From: Kingella pumchi
GTDB lineage: Bacteria > Pseudomonadota > Gammaproteobacteria > Burkholderiales > Neisseriaceae
Direction: 5' to 3'
Length of the DNA: 64,000 bases
Assembly (NCBI RefSeq): GCF_022288825.1
Contig: NZ_JAKOOW010000033.1
Span: 1-64,000 of the forward strand
Shown here piece after piece: positions 1 to 8,212 of the stretch (positions are counted from its first letter, which is position 1; every line of letters begins with the position of its first letter). Below the pieces are notes generated by a model. That model had not been told where the DNA came from, did not search any database, and was given only the letters and a program-made list of their open reading frames with translations. Position numbers and translations under genes: made by a program.

Positions 1-114
1 CGCACCTTCCGAGCAGCTTAAAGTGCTGCGCCGGTGGTGTGAAATTTAGGGCTTATCTAGTACAGCCCCAAAAATTTTGCAGATATGGGGACTGTTTTTG
101 TTAAAGCCTTCGGC

Positions 115-155
115 TTTCAGGCTGCCCTAATGGTTCGCACAAAGGCAGCCTGAAA
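115..155. terminator. DUS inverted-repeat terminator
   Basis: Two DUS copies in opposite orientation (TTTCAGGCTGCC at 115-126, GGCAGCCTGAAA at 144-155) form a 12-bp stem with a 17-base loop, just past the stop codon of the minus-strand membrane gene. Bases 1-114 hold no gene that I can support. Confidence 0.5.
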
Positions 156-161
156 CGCGGT

Positions 162-608
162 TTACAGCGCCTTGGGCAACACAATGGCAGATAAAATCGC
201 CGCCGACAATCCACCCACGCAGGCAGTCCACACAGCAGCTATGCCGTCATGCGCCCAAACCAGCCCCATCGCTGCGCTTGCCAACGCGCCCACCGCTACT
301 GCCAAAGCCACGTTGCTCCCCGAATACTCCGCGCGCAAAAACGCCAGCAGCACGCCGCACAACGCAGCAGGCAGCGTGCCCATTGCCACGCCCAAAGCCA
401 TGCCCAGCAGCCACAACTCCCCAACCCCTGCGCCAAAAGCCTGCCCGATTGCCAGCAGCACCAGCAATCCGCCCAAGCCGCCGCCCAACAGCGTAAACAC
501 GGCAATCACCCGCGCATTCGGGTATTCAGGCTGCCTTTTGGCAAGATAGGCATACGCCGACACGGCAAGCGCAAGGGCGGCTAAGGGAAAAATCATCAAA
601 GTGCTCAT
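162..608 (-). CDS. small integral membrane protein, function unknown
   Basis: The 148-residue product is almost wholly hydrophobic, with about five predicted membrane segments (roughly residues 4-22, 33-58, 64-92, 98-117 and 122-146) and a short basic loop (AKRQPEYP) after the first. I recognise no catalytic motif or family. It starts about 40 bases after the stop of the upstream regulator gene on the same strand, so the two are probably co-transcribed and the membrane protein may be the regulator's main target. A transporter subunit or a stress-related membrane protein is possible, but nothing in the sequence decides it. Confidence 0.7.
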   Translation of the reverse strand: MSTLMIFPLAALALAVSAYAYLAKRQPEYPNARVIAVFTLLGGGLGGLLVLLAIGQAFGAGVGELWLLGMALGVAMGTLPAALCGVLLAFLRAEYSGSNVALAVAVGALASAAMGLVWAHDGIAAVWTACVGGLSAAILSAIVLPKAL

Positions 609-647
609 GGTTTGCCTTTCAGGCTGCCTGAAATCGCGGTACTGCGC

Positions 648-1166
648 CTAACGCAGCAGCTTCTGTATTCCCGCGCCCAGTTTCAGGATTTTGGCCATCG
701 CGCCCACCGACAGGCGCAGCATTTCGTTGGTCCAGGCGGTGAGCGTGCCGATAAAGTCGCGGGTTTGGCTGATGCGGCGGCGCACGTCTTCGTTTTCCTG
801 GGCAAACTCGGGGCTTTCCATCAGCGTTTGCAGAAACTGCAAAGTCGGCTCGATTTCGCGGCGCTGGCGCTCGGCAACAATGGTGCGAAACAGCGTCCAT
901 ACATCGTCGGAAGTGGCAAAGTGGTCGCGCCGATCGCCCATAATGTGTACTGTCTGCACCAACTGCCAGCTTTGCAGCTCTTTGATGCTGGTGCTGACAT
1001 TCGAGCGCGCCACGCCGAGGGTTTCGACGATTTCTTCGGCATTCATCGGCCGCCCGATAATGTAGAGCAGCGCGTGAATCTGCGCCACGGTGCGGTTCAC
1101 GCCCCATTTGGCACCCATCTCGCCCCAGTGCAGGACGAATTTTTCAGTAGTCGGATTCAGTTTCAT
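648..1166 (-). CDS. GbsR/MarR-family winged-helix transcriptional regulator
   Basis: The 172-residue product has a winged-helix region (about residues 26-75) containing the recognition-helix stretch GVARSNVSTSIKEL, followed by a helical C-terminal part. This arrangement and length fit the GbsR group of MarR-like regulators, which bind DNA as dimers and often sense osmoprotectants or other small molecules. A TTG start 12 codons upstream is possible, but it would put the start inside the promoter. I chose ATG 1166 because a consensus promoter ends exactly there, which implies a leaderless mRNA. The gene probably regulates itself through the palindrome overlapping the -35 box, and it precedes a membrane-protein gene in the same operon. 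The ligand is unknown. Confidence 0.8.
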   Translation of the reverse strand: MKLNPTTEKFVLHWGEMGAKWGVNRTVAQIHALLYIIGRPMNAEEIVETLGVARSNVSTSIKELQSWQLVQTVHIMGDRRDHFATSDDVWTLFRTIVAERQRREIEPTLQFLQTLMESPEFAQENEDVRRRISQTRDFIGTLTAWTNEMLRLSVGAMAKILKLGAGIQKLLR

Positions 1167-1173
1167 GGCGCGC

Positions 1174-1213
1174 AGTTTAGGGATTGCGGTTATTTCTGTC
1201 AATACAGAAATAA
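1174..1213 (-). promoter_or_regulatory. promoter plus palindromic operator of the GbsR-like gene
   Basis: On the minus strand there is TTGACA (1202-1197), a 17-base spacer and TAAACT (1179-1174), with the ATG only 7 bases further on. Overlapping the -35 is a perfect inverted repeat: TTATTTCTGT at 1190-1199 and ACAGAAATAA at 1204-1213, separated by 4 bases. This is a plausible autoregulatory operator. Confidence 0.75.
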
Positions 1214-1266
1214 AAGTTTTTGCGTGGGGGATATTAAGGCAGCCTGAAAAGTCAGGCCGGTGTGAT

Positions 1267-1287
1267 GGTGCGCGGTGCGCACCCTAC
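1267..1287 (+). repeat. 21-bp GTGCGCACC dispersed repeat
   Basis: A copy of a GC-rich 21-base element (core GGTGCGCACCCTAC) that recurs at 39674, 39705, 40600, 41291 and 45966 and, as an 18-bp palindrome, at 61246. All copies are intergenic. Confidence 0.6.
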
Positions 1288-1426
1288 AGCTGTTTTCAGG
1301 CTACCGCGCGTGGTGCGGGCAGCCTGAAAGTTTGTTGATTCGATTGTTTGGACGGATGCAGCCTGAAAACGTTTTTCGCTTTGGGTGGGGCAGGGGGCGG
1401 TGTGGGCAAACGCTTTTTCAGGCTGC

Positions 1427-3085
1427 CTACATCGCGCCGTAGTTGGGGCCGCTGCCGCCTTCGGGGCAGGTCCATTCGATGTTTTGGCTGGGGTCTTTGA
1501 TGTCGCAGGTTTTGCACTGCACGCAGTTGGCGGCGTTGATGCGCAACTCGGGGCGACCGTTTTCTTCGACGATTTCGTAAACGCCGGCGGGGCAGTAGCG
1601 GGTTTCCGGGCTGGCGTATTCGCGGTAGTTGAGGCTGATGGCAAGCGCGGGGTCGCGCAGTTTCAGGTGTACGGGTTGGTTTTCTTCGTGCGACAGATTG
1701 GCGAGAAACACGCTGCTTAAGCGATCGAAACTGATTTCGTTGTCGGGCTTGGGGTAGTTGATGGGGCGGCAGGCGGCGGCTTTTTTCAGGCTGCCGTGGT
1801 CGGTGCCGTGGTGTTTGATCGTCCACGGTGTGCGGCCTTTGAAAATATATTGTTCGAGCGCGGTGTAGGCAAAGGCCGGCCACATGCCCCATTTGAAGGA
1901 AGGGCGGATATTGCGGGCGGCGTGGAGTTCGCGGTAGAGCCAGCTTTGCTCGAAAAGCTGCTGGTAGGATGCGGCTTCGGGATTGCTTTCAGGCTGCCCT
2001 TCGCTGCAGTCTGCCAAAAGCGGCAGCAGCGCTTCGGCGGCGAGCATGCCGGATTTGATGGCGGTGTGGGTGCCTTTGATGCGCGGTACGTTGAGAAAGC
2101 CGGCGCCGTCGCCAATCAGGGCGCCGCCGGGGAAGCTGAGTTTGGGCAGGCACTGCAGGCCGCCTTCGACCAGCGCGCGCGCGCCGTAGGCGATGCGGCG
2201 GCCGCCGGCGAGCATTGGGCGGATGGCGGGGTGATTTTTGAAACGCTGGAATTCTTCAAAGGGCGAGAGATAGGGGTTTTGATAGTCCAGCCCGACCACA
2301 AAGCCGATGGCGATTTGGTTGTCGTCCATATGGTAGATAAAGGAGCCGCCGTAGGTTTTGGTATCGAGCGGCCAGCCGGTGGTGTGCACCGCCAGCCCGC
2401 TTTGCGACTGGCCGGGCGGCACTTCCCAGATTTCTTTGATGCCGATGCCGTAGGTTTGCGGCTGGCTGCCGGCATCCAGATTGAAGCGGCGGATCAGGGT
2501 TTTGGTCAGCGAGCCGCGTGCGCCTTCGGCAAACAGGGTTTGCTGCGCGTGCAACTCCATCCCCGGCTGGTAGTTGTCGCCGCGCGTGCCGTCTTTTTCC
2601 ACGCCCATATCGCCGGTGGCGACGCCTTTAACCGAGCCGTCGGGGTGGTAGAGCACTTGGGCGACGGCAAAACCGGCATAGATTTCGACGCCGAGGTTTT
2701 CCGCCTGCTCCGCCAGCCAGCGGGTGAGCAGGCCGAGGCTGATGATGTAGTTGCCGTGGTTTTGGAAGCTGGGCGCAGTAGGCAGCCTGAAAGCACGTTT
2801 TTTGGTGAGAAACAGCACTTTGTCTTCGCGCACCGCGCAGGTGAGCGGCGCGCCGGTTTCGCGCCAGTTGGGTAGCAGCTCGGTGAGCGAAACCGGATCG
2901 AGCACCGCGCCCGAGAGCACGTGGGCGCCGACTTCGCTGCCTTTTTCCAGCACGCAGACGCTGATGTCGCGTTCTTCTTTTTCGGCAAGCTGCTTGATGC
3001 GGATGGCTGCCGCCAGCCCGGCCGGGCCGGCGCCGACGATCACGACGTCGTACTGCATGCTGTCGCGTTCGGTTTCGGGGTTCAT
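1427..3085 (-). CDS. electron transfer flavoprotein-ubiquinone oxidoreductase
   Basis: The 552-residue protein has the usual ETF-QO length. It would take electrons from reduced ETF and pass them through FAD and a [4Fe-4S] cluster to ubiquinone at the inner membrane. The N-terminus carries the FAD-binding motif VIVGAGPAGLAAA (about residues 14-26). The C-terminal iron-sulfur ligands are visible as RYCPAGVYE followed by the NCVQCKTC cluster. I chose the start at 3085 because AAGGA lies about 9 bases upstream; the frame stays open far upstream, but that extension contains translated DUS repeats. The etfAB genes are not adjacent. Confidence 0.93.
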   Translation of the reverse strand: MNPETERDSMQYDVVIVGAGPAGLAAAIRIKQLAEKEERDISVCVLEKGSEVGAHVLSGAVLDPVSLTELLPNWRETGAPLTCAVREDKVLFLTKKRAFRLPTAPSFQNHGNYIISLGLLTRWLAEQAENLGVEIYAGFAVAQVLYHPDGSVKGVATGDMGVEKDGTRGDNYQPGMELHAQQTLFAEGARGSLTKTLIRRFNLDAGSQPQTYGIGIKEIWEVPPGQSQSGLAVHTTGWPLDTKTYGGSFIYHMDDNQIAIGFVVGLDYQNPYLSPFEEFQRFKNHPAIRPMLAGGRRIAYGARALVEGGLQCLPKLSFPGGALIGDGAGFLNVPRIKGTHTAIKSGMLAAEALLPLLADCSEGQPESNPEAASYQQLFEQSWLYRELHAARNIRPSFKWGMWPAFAYTALEQYIFKGRTPWTIKHHGTDHGSLKKAAACRPINYPKPDNEISFDRLSSVFLANLSHEENQPVHLKLRDPALAISLNYREYASPETRYCPAGVYEIVEENGRPELRINAANCVQCKTCDIKDPSQNIEWTCPEGGSGPNYGAM

Positions 3086-3208
3086 GGATGTTGTCCTTAT
3101 GGTTTGTGTTTGTGTTTGGCGCCGCCGCTTTTTCAGGCAGCCTGAAAGCCTGTGGCGGCGCTTTGTGTTAGAGTGGCGGCCGTTTTTGTTTGATTGGAGG
3201 AAGACGCC

Positions 3209-3769
3209 GTGTTGCCTTACGCCCGATTTCTGCTGCCCGCCGCCTGCGCCCTGCTCTTGGCTTCCTGCGGCGGCGCGCCCAAAAAAGCCGGCCGTCCCAA
3301 AATTCAGTCCAAGTCGTCTGCCGGCCGCAGCGTCAATGCGGCTGCCGGCGATGATGCGCTGATTGCGGCGGCCGAGCGCCAAAGCAGCGGCAAGGCGCGC
3401 GCGGTGTTGGAGCAGGCGCGCAAAATGACTTTGTTCGAGCGCGTTATCGTTAAGGGCGGCTGCTGGGACTATCTGGATTTGGTGTTTACCCGCGCCGGCG
3501 TGCCGCGCAACAGCCGCCAAACTGTGCACAAAGGCAGCCTGAAAGGCGGCCCCTATGCCGACAGCAGCCAAATCCGCCCGGGCGACTGGCTGTATTATGT
3601 GAACCACGATTACCGCGGCAACGAACACAGCGGCCTGTTTGTCGGCTGGGTGGACGAAGCGCGGCGGCAGGGTTTGGTGCTGAGCTACGCCGGCGAAAAC
3701 CGCCGCGAGCCGGCGCGCTACAAGGTTTACGATTTGAGCAGCGTCTATACCATTATCCGCGCGCCCTAA
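3209..3769 (+). CDS. lipoprotein with a possible NlpC/P60-like Cys-His fold
   Basis: The 186-residue product starts at GTG 3209, five bases after a strong GGAGGAAG. It has a lipoprotein signal ending LLASC (lipidated Cys20). The mature part has GGCWDYL (Cys85) and EHSGLFVGW (His140), a spacing typical of papain-like NlpC/P60 amidases that cut peptidoglycan peptides or act on related amides. The family call is inference; no strong family motif beyond Cys and His is seen. Residues 109-112 (GSLK) are encoded by an in-frame DUS. The gene stands alone, divergent from the ETF-QO gene. Confidence 0.6.
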   Translation: MLPYARFLLPAACALLLASCGGAPKKAGRPKIQSKSSAGRSVNAAAGDDALIAAAERQSSGKARAVLEQARKMTLFERVIVKGGCWDYLDLVFTRAGVPRNSRQTVHKGSLKGGPYADSSQIRPGDWLYYVNHDYRGNEHSGLFVGWVDEARRQGLVLSYAGENRREPARYKVYDLSSVYTIIRAP

Positions 3770-3782
3770 ATGCTGTTTGCGA

Positions 3783-3815
3783 AAAGGCAGCCTGAAAAGA
3801 TTTTCAGGCTGCTTT
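3783..3815. terminator. DUS inverted-repeat terminator
   Basis: AAAGGCAGCCTGAAAA and TTTTCAGGCTGCTTT flank a loop of a few bases directly after the lipoprotein stop codon. More DUS copies crowd 3830-3890. Confidence 0.65.
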
Positions 3816-3875
3816 GTTATGGCCGCGGCGGCTTTTTCAGGCTGCTTTTTGTCGGAGAAGCAGCCTGAAAAGGTT

Positions 3876-4133
3876 TCAGGCTGCGCTAAAACGGCGCTGG
3901 GCAAACGGACAGCTGGCGCGCACGCTCCAGCCTTCCTGCGCCGCCAGTTTTTCCATCGCGTCCAACAGCTGGTTGCCGGCGCCCTGGCCGCGCAGGCTGT
4001 CGTCCACATGGGTGTGGAACACTTCGATGGTGTGGGCGTTCAGGCGCCGCCACTTGGCTTCCGCCAGCAGTTTTCCTGCTTCGTCGCGGTGGACCAGAGC
4101 CTGGGCTTCGCGGACAAACTGCAAAGGATTCAT
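3876..4133 (-). CDS. small GNAT-family N-acetyltransferase (YjdJ/NATD1-like)
   Basis: The 85-residue product is a minimal GCN5-like acetyltransferase: the acetyl-CoA pyrophosphate-binding loop is RGQGAG (residues 48-53) in the context THVDDSLRGQGAGNQLLDA. The small YjdJ/NATD1 type consists of little more than this core; its substrate is unknown. The start at 4133 has GGGAGAAAG upstream. The last two residues and the stop (GCA GCC TGA) come from a DUS copy. Confidence 0.8.
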   Translation of the reverse strand: MNPLQFVREAQALVHRDEAGKLLAEAKWRRLNAHTIEVFHTHVDDSLRGQGAGNQLLDAMEKLAAQEGWSVRASCPFAQRRFSAA

Positions 4134-4229
4134 CGCTTTCTCCCGTCGCCAAAAAAAGCGTATTGTAAAAAAATGTTGCCGCTTAGGCAAAGTGCTTTTC
4201 AGGCTGCCGGTATGGGGCAGCCTGAAAGT

Positions 4230-4760
4230 TTAGTCCGCCGCCAGATGGCAGCCGGGGATTTTGAGCGCGCGCCGGCGGTATTCGACGGACAGGGCGGCTT
4301 CGTTTTTTGCCGCTGCACCGCGCCCCTGCCGCAGCGCGGCTTTTTCTTTCTGATAGGCGGCGCTGTTTTCCTGACAGCGGCGCAGATTTTCCGCCTGCAC
4401 CGCCTTTTGCTTGGCGATTTCCTGCTGCGCGGCCTGCTGCAGCGCGGCGGCTTCGGCATCGTCGATGCGGCGGTAGGCGGCTTTGCCCATCTTCAGCGTG
4501 GCGCCGTCGTCCGAAAGCTCCAGCGCTTCGCCGCCGGCCAGCGCGAGCACGCCTTTGTCCTGCGGCTCAAGCGCCTGGCTGCTGCCGCTGCCGCCGAGCA
4601 CGTCGTCTTTGAGCAGATAGCTGCCGTCGTCGGTTTTTTGGATTTGAATCAGGTATTGGAAGGAAACGTTTTCCATCTTCCAATAGCCTTCGTAGCGCTC
4701 GTGGCCTTTGCTGCAGGCGGCCAGCAGCAAAACGGTAAACAGGGCGAACAGTTTTTTCAC
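4230..4760 (-). CDS. lipoprotein, tandem paralog 1
   Basis: This 176-residue protein has a clear lipoprotein signal (MKKLFALFTVLLLAACSK, Cys16). The start of the mature part, HERYEGYWKME, and the later pattern DDGSYLL..DDVLG and LELSDDG..LKMGKAAYRR are shared with the next gene, so the two are tandem duplicates. The middle is Ala/Gln/Lys-rich and probably helical, with two further Cys (RRCQ and PGCHL). I recognise no family with a known role; surface or periplasmic location is inferred from the lipobox. Confidence 0.75.
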   Translation of the reverse strand: MKKLFALFTVLLLAACSKGHERYEGYWKMENVSFQYLIQIQKTDDGSYLLKDDVLGGSGSSQALEPQDKGVLALAGGEALELSDDGATLKMGKAAYRRIDDAEAAALQQAAQQEIAKQKAVQAENLRRCQENSAAYQKEKAALRQGRGAAAKNEAALSVEYRRRALKIPGCHLAAD

Positions 4761-4805
4761 GGCGAAACTCCTTAAAGTGGAATGAAAAAAGGTTTTCAGG
4801 CTGCC

Positions 4806-5345
4806 TTACAGCGAGCAGCCGCGGATTTGTCGGGTTTTGGCGCGGTATTCGGCTTCCAGGCGCTGGTGCTGCTCGACCACTTCGCTCCACACTTCTTTGG
4901 GCGTGGTGACGTCGGGCTTGCCCAGCGCCAGCTTGCGGTTGGCGTATTCGGCCAGCAGGCTTTGGCAGCGCTGGCGGTTGTTTTCCTGCTCGGCGGCGGC
5001 GGACTGCGCCTGCGCGCGCAGCGGCTCGATTTCGCTGTCGGGGAGACGGCGGTAGGGCGCATCGGCCAGTTGCAGGGTTTGGCCGTCGTCCGAGAGCGTC
5101 AGCCGGCTGCCGCCGGTGTTGCTCAGGCTGCCGTCGGCCAGCGCGAGCAGGGTTTCGTCGGCGGGATGGGCGCCCAAAACATCGCGCCGCAGCCGGTAGC
5201 TGCCGTCGGCGCTTTTGCCGATTTCGAGTACGCGGTAGGGATCGGCGCCCCGGGCGGCGGGCTGCCAGTGGCCGACGTAGCGCTCGTGCGGATTGCCGCA
5301 GGCGGCCAAGAGCAGGGCGGCGCACAGGGCGGAGAGTTTGTTCAT
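4806..5345 (-). CDS. lipoprotein, tandem paralog 2
   Basis: The 179-residue product begins MNKLSALCAALLLAACGNP (lipidated Cys16) and then follows the same plan as its neighbour: HERYVGHWQPA, ADGSYRLRRDVLG, LTLSDDGQTLQLADAPYRR, an Ala/Gln-rich helical part and a C-terminal RGCSL. The 45-base gap to the paralog and shared strand suggest one operon of two duplicated genes. The function is unknown. Confidence 0.75.
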   Translation of the reverse strand: MNKLSALCAALLLAACGNPHERYVGHWQPAARGADPYRVLEIGKSADGSYRLRRDVLGAHPADETLLALADGSLSNTGGSRLTLSDDGQTLQLADAPYRRLPDSEIEPLRAQAQSAAAEQENNRQRCQSLLAEYANRKLALGKPDVTTPKEVWSEVVEQHQRLEAEYRAKTRQIRGCSL

Positions 5346-5437
5346 GCTCGGATTCCTGAAAAATAGTCAAAACGCTTGAAGCAGCCTGAAAGCGGTGTTT
5401 GGGCTGTTGGCGGCAGCCTGAAAAACGATGCCGCCGC

Positions 5438-5824
5438 TCAGCCGTACAGCGCCATCAGCCACAGCAGCGCGGTCATCACCAGCGCCAACAGCTGCGCCGC
5501 CGAACCCAGGTCTTTGGCACGCTTGGCCAGCGGGTGGCGTTCGCTGGAAATATAGTCGACGGCCGCTTCGATGGCGGAATTAAGGGCTTCGGTAATCAGC
5601 GACAAAAAAGACACGCCCAAAAGCAGCATGCGCACCGGCGTATCGAAATCGCAGAAAAACTGCACAACCAGCAGCGCGGCGTGCAGCCACACCAGCTGGC
5701 GGAAGGCGGCTTCGTACTGCCAGGCGGCAGCCAGGCCGTCGCGCGAATAGCCGAGGGCGGCAAAGATGCGTGCCAGGCCGCGTTTGCCGGGTTTGTTCGG
5801 GGTGAGGTTGGGCTGGGGATTCAT
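5438..5824 (-). CDS. dgkA: diacylglycerol kinase
   Basis: The 128-residue inner-membrane enzyme phosphorylates diacylglycerol to phosphatidic acid, recycling lipid released during envelope glycan modification. The signature EALNSAIEAAVDYISSE followed by HPLAKRAKDLGSAAQ (about residues 83-116) is the DgkA active-site region, and three hydrophobic segments match the family topology. Length is typical. Confidence 0.93.
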   Translation of the reverse strand: MNPQPNLTPNKPGKRGLARIFAALGYSRDGLAAAWQYEAAFRQLVWLHAALLVVQFFCDFDTPVRMLLLGVSFLSLITEALNSAIEAAVDYISSERHPLAKRAKDLGSAAQLLALVMTALLWLMALYG

Positions 5825-5899
5825 GGTCGTTCCCTGATAAAAAGGGGTAAAAAGCAGCCTGAAAACGCTGCAACGGGCTTTCAGGCTGCCTGAAACCGG

Positions 5900-7981
5900 T
5901 TATTTTTGCCGTTTGAGCCATTGCCATTGGCCGGAAAGGGCGTCTTGGACGGCTTTTTTCTTGGCTTCGGGGTCGGTGATGCCGGCGGTAATCTGCTGGT
6001 AGTCGAGGCTGACGGTGGGTTTGTCGAGGGTGCCGCTGATGCGTACCGGCAGCGGCGGCGTGCCTTCGCCGTTGTGCAGCAGCACGCTTTCGCTGACGGT
6101 GCCTTCGGCAAGATTGGTTTCGCCGCTGCCGCTCATATCGACGGCGGGGTCGGTCAGGCGGGCTTTGACGGTATTGCGGCTGATGCCGTTTTCAATCGTG
6201 CTCTCCAGCTCGAAGCGGGAAAACGGGGTGTGGACGGTGGGGCCGCCGCCTTTTTTGTCGAGCAGGCCCTGCGCCAGCGCGCGCAGGTTGATGCCGAGCC
6301 ATTGACCGTCGGCCACGTCGAATTTCAGGCTGCCGGAAAGGCTGGCGAGCAGCTCGCGGCGGCCGGAGCCTTTGGCCGACAGATCGAAAATAGCGCGGCC
6401 TTTGCCGCTGATGGCGCTGTAGCGCAGCAGATCCTGCAGCATCGGCAGCAGTTCGACGTTTTCGGCGTTTTGTTTCAGGCGGTATTCGGTGGGCACGGTG
6501 TTGCGCACGGTGAAGCTGCCGCTGGTGCGGCCGCTGTAGAGTTCGGCCGACAAAGGATCAAAGCGGGCTTCTTCGGCGTCGGCGTTGAGGGTGGCGGCGA
6601 TGTTTTCGACGTTCAGCCCCGGCAGTTCGAGCATGCCCAGCGCCAGATCGACTTTGAGCTTGAGTTTGCGGTCGTGCCATTCGGGGTAGGGGCTGGCGGC
6701 GGTTTCGCTTTGCAGCAGGTCGAGATAGGGCGCGGCGTTGAGTTTGGCGAGATTGGCGCTGCCGCCGATGTTGTCGCCGCTGCGGGAAAATTCGATTTTG
6801 GCCGGCTGGCGGTCGAACAGCCCTTGGGCTTGGAACTGCCAGTTGCCGCTGGCGGGCAGTTTCAGGCTGCCTTCCCATTCGGAAACGAAGCGCTGGCGGC
6901 CGTCGGCGCCGTTTTGCTGGCTGATGAGTTTGAACTCGGGCACCGAGAGCGTGCCGTCGCGCCATTGGGCGCTGCCGTCGAGCTTGAGGCTGAGCGGATC
7001 TTGGCCGGGGGCTTCGGTGTTGAGGTTGAAGACGGTTTCGTCGCTGCTCCACACTTTGCCGCTGCCGCTGACTTTGGGGCTGGTAAGGGTGCCGTTGTAG
7101 CGGCGGCTGCCTTCGGCGGCGGTGAAAACGGCGTTGAGGTTGCCGATGGTGGCGCGGCCGTTTTGCCACGCGGCGGCATCGGCGCTGAGATTCAGGCTGC
7201 TGTCGTAGCGTTTGCTGTTGAGGGTGAGGGTGGTTTTGTCGGCCGCGGGCGTGCCGCCGGCAAAGCGCAGCGAACTTTTCAGGCTGCCTGAAAAGCCGTA
7301 GCTGTGTTCTTCGCCCGAAAAATCGGCGGCCAGATCGGGCAGCGAGAAGGTTTTGCCGTCCCAGCCGACGGTGCCGGCGGCGCTGATGTCCAGCCGCAGG
7401 TCTTGTTCTTCGAGCCGTGCGCTCAGGGTGTAGGGCTGGTTTTCGGCGTCGGCGCGGGTCATGGTGAAATCGACGGCGCCCAGCTGCCAGCGGCGGCCGT
7501 TTTCGCGCAGGGTAAGGGTGCCGTTGCGGATATTGACGCGGTTGAAACGCGGGCTGGGACGCGCGGCGGATTGGAACAAATCGGCGATGTCCCACACGCC
7601 TTCGTCGTTGATATTGATGTCGGCGCGGACGTTTTCGAGAGTGAGTTTTTCCACTTCCGGCTCGTCCCACAGGCTTTTCCACGCCATGCCGATGCGGATT
7701 TCTTCGACTTCAAAGGCAGTGCGGCCGCCGCCGGCTTCGCTCAGCTCGGCGTGGTAAAGGGTAACGGTGGGGCGGGGAAAGAGACGGCGGTCGATGCGCT
7801 CGGCAAAGCGCACGGTGCGGTTTTTGCCCTGCAACGCAGCCTGCGCTTCCAGCTGCAGAGTGTCGTGTTCGGACAGGCGGTAGAGCGAGGCATAGGCGCC
7901 GATATAGACGGCGGCGAGTATCAGCGCGCTGTAAGTAAGGATGCGGATCCATTTGCCGTGGGTGTGGATAAATGCGTACAT
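5900..7981 (-). CDS. AsmA-family inner-membrane-anchored protein
   Basis: The 693-residue protein has one N-terminal membrane anchor (about residues 13-34) and a long periplasmic beta-rich region. An AsmA-like N-terminal segment (RIDRRLFPRPTVTLYHAEL, VEEIRIGMAWKSLW, EKLTLENVRADI) and a C-terminal part (LSAKGSGRRELLASLSGSLKFDVADG) fit AsmA/YhdP-type bridge proteins linked to phospholipid transport or outer-membrane homeostasis. An ATG at 8011 would add ten residues, but an extended -10 overlaps it, so I prefer 7981; neither has a clear ribosome-binding site. Confidence 0.82.
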   Translation of the reverse strand: MYAFIHTHGKWIRILTYSALILAAVYIGAYASLYRLSEHDTLQLEAQAALQGKNRTVRFAERIDRRLFPRPTVTLYHAELSEAGGGRTAFEVEEIRIGMAWKSLWDEPEVEKLTLENVRADININDEGVWDIADLFQSAARPSPRFNRVNIRNGTLTLRENGRRWQLGAVDFTMTRADAENQPYTLSARLEEQDLRLDISAAGTVGWDGKTFSLPDLAADFSGEEHSYGFSGSLKSSLRFAGGTPAADKTTLTLNSKRYDSSLNLSADAAAWQNGRATIGNLNAVFTAAEGSRRYNGTLTSPKVSGSGKVWSSDETVFNLNTEAPGQDPLSLKLDGSAQWRDGTLSVPEFKLISQQNGADGRQRFVSEWEGSLKLPASGNWQFQAQGLFDRQPAKIEFSRSGDNIGGSANLAKLNAAPYLDLLQSETAASPYPEWHDRKLKLKVDLALGMLELPGLNVENIAATLNADAEEARFDPLSAELYSGRTSGSFTVRNTVPTEYRLKQNAENVELLPMLQDLLRYSAISGKGRAIFDLSAKGSGRRELLASLSGSLKFDVADGQWLGINLRALAQGLLDKKGGGPTVHTPFSRFELESTIENGISRNTVKARLTDPAVDMSGSGETNLAEGTVSESVLLHNGEGTPPLPVRISGTLDKPTVSLDYQQITAGITDPEAKKKAVQDALSGQWQWLKRQK

Positions 7982-8009
7982 GGATGCAATACGGTATCGG
8001 AACAAATCC

Positions 8010-8017
8010 ATTCTAGC
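8010..8017 (-). promoter_or_regulatory. extended -10 promoter of the asmA-like gene
   Basis: On the minus strand TGC is followed by TAGAAT (8015-8010). No good -35 is seen, as expected for an extended -10. Transcription would begin about 20 bases before the ATG at 7981. Confidence 0.5.
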
Positions 8018-8131
8018 ATTAAAGCCGCCGCTGCGGCGGACGGCGGTACCGCCTGCGGATACGCTGCCTGCCGTGTAGCGGGCGACCGCGCGGATGCGGC
8101 GGTTTCGGCCCGCGCGGTTTCAGGCTGCCTG

Positions 8132-8140
8132 TGCTAAGAT
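8132..8140 (+). promoter_or_regulatory. extended -10 promoter of trpS
   Basis: TGCTAAGAT (TG at 8132-8133, TAAGAT at 8135-8140) lies about 70 bases upstream of trpS with no convincing -35 box. Confidence 0.45.
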
Positions 8141-8212
8141 TCGACCTTTTTTATCCCCGCCGCCGGCCGTTTTGCCGCGCCGGCGGGCAGTTGAGCAAAC
8201 AGAAAGCACAGC

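Noticed and set aside
3086..4009. Upstream extension of the ETF-QO frame
   Set aside because: It runs through translated DUS repeats and antisense to the lipoprotein gene; AAGGA and the FAD motif set the start at 3085.
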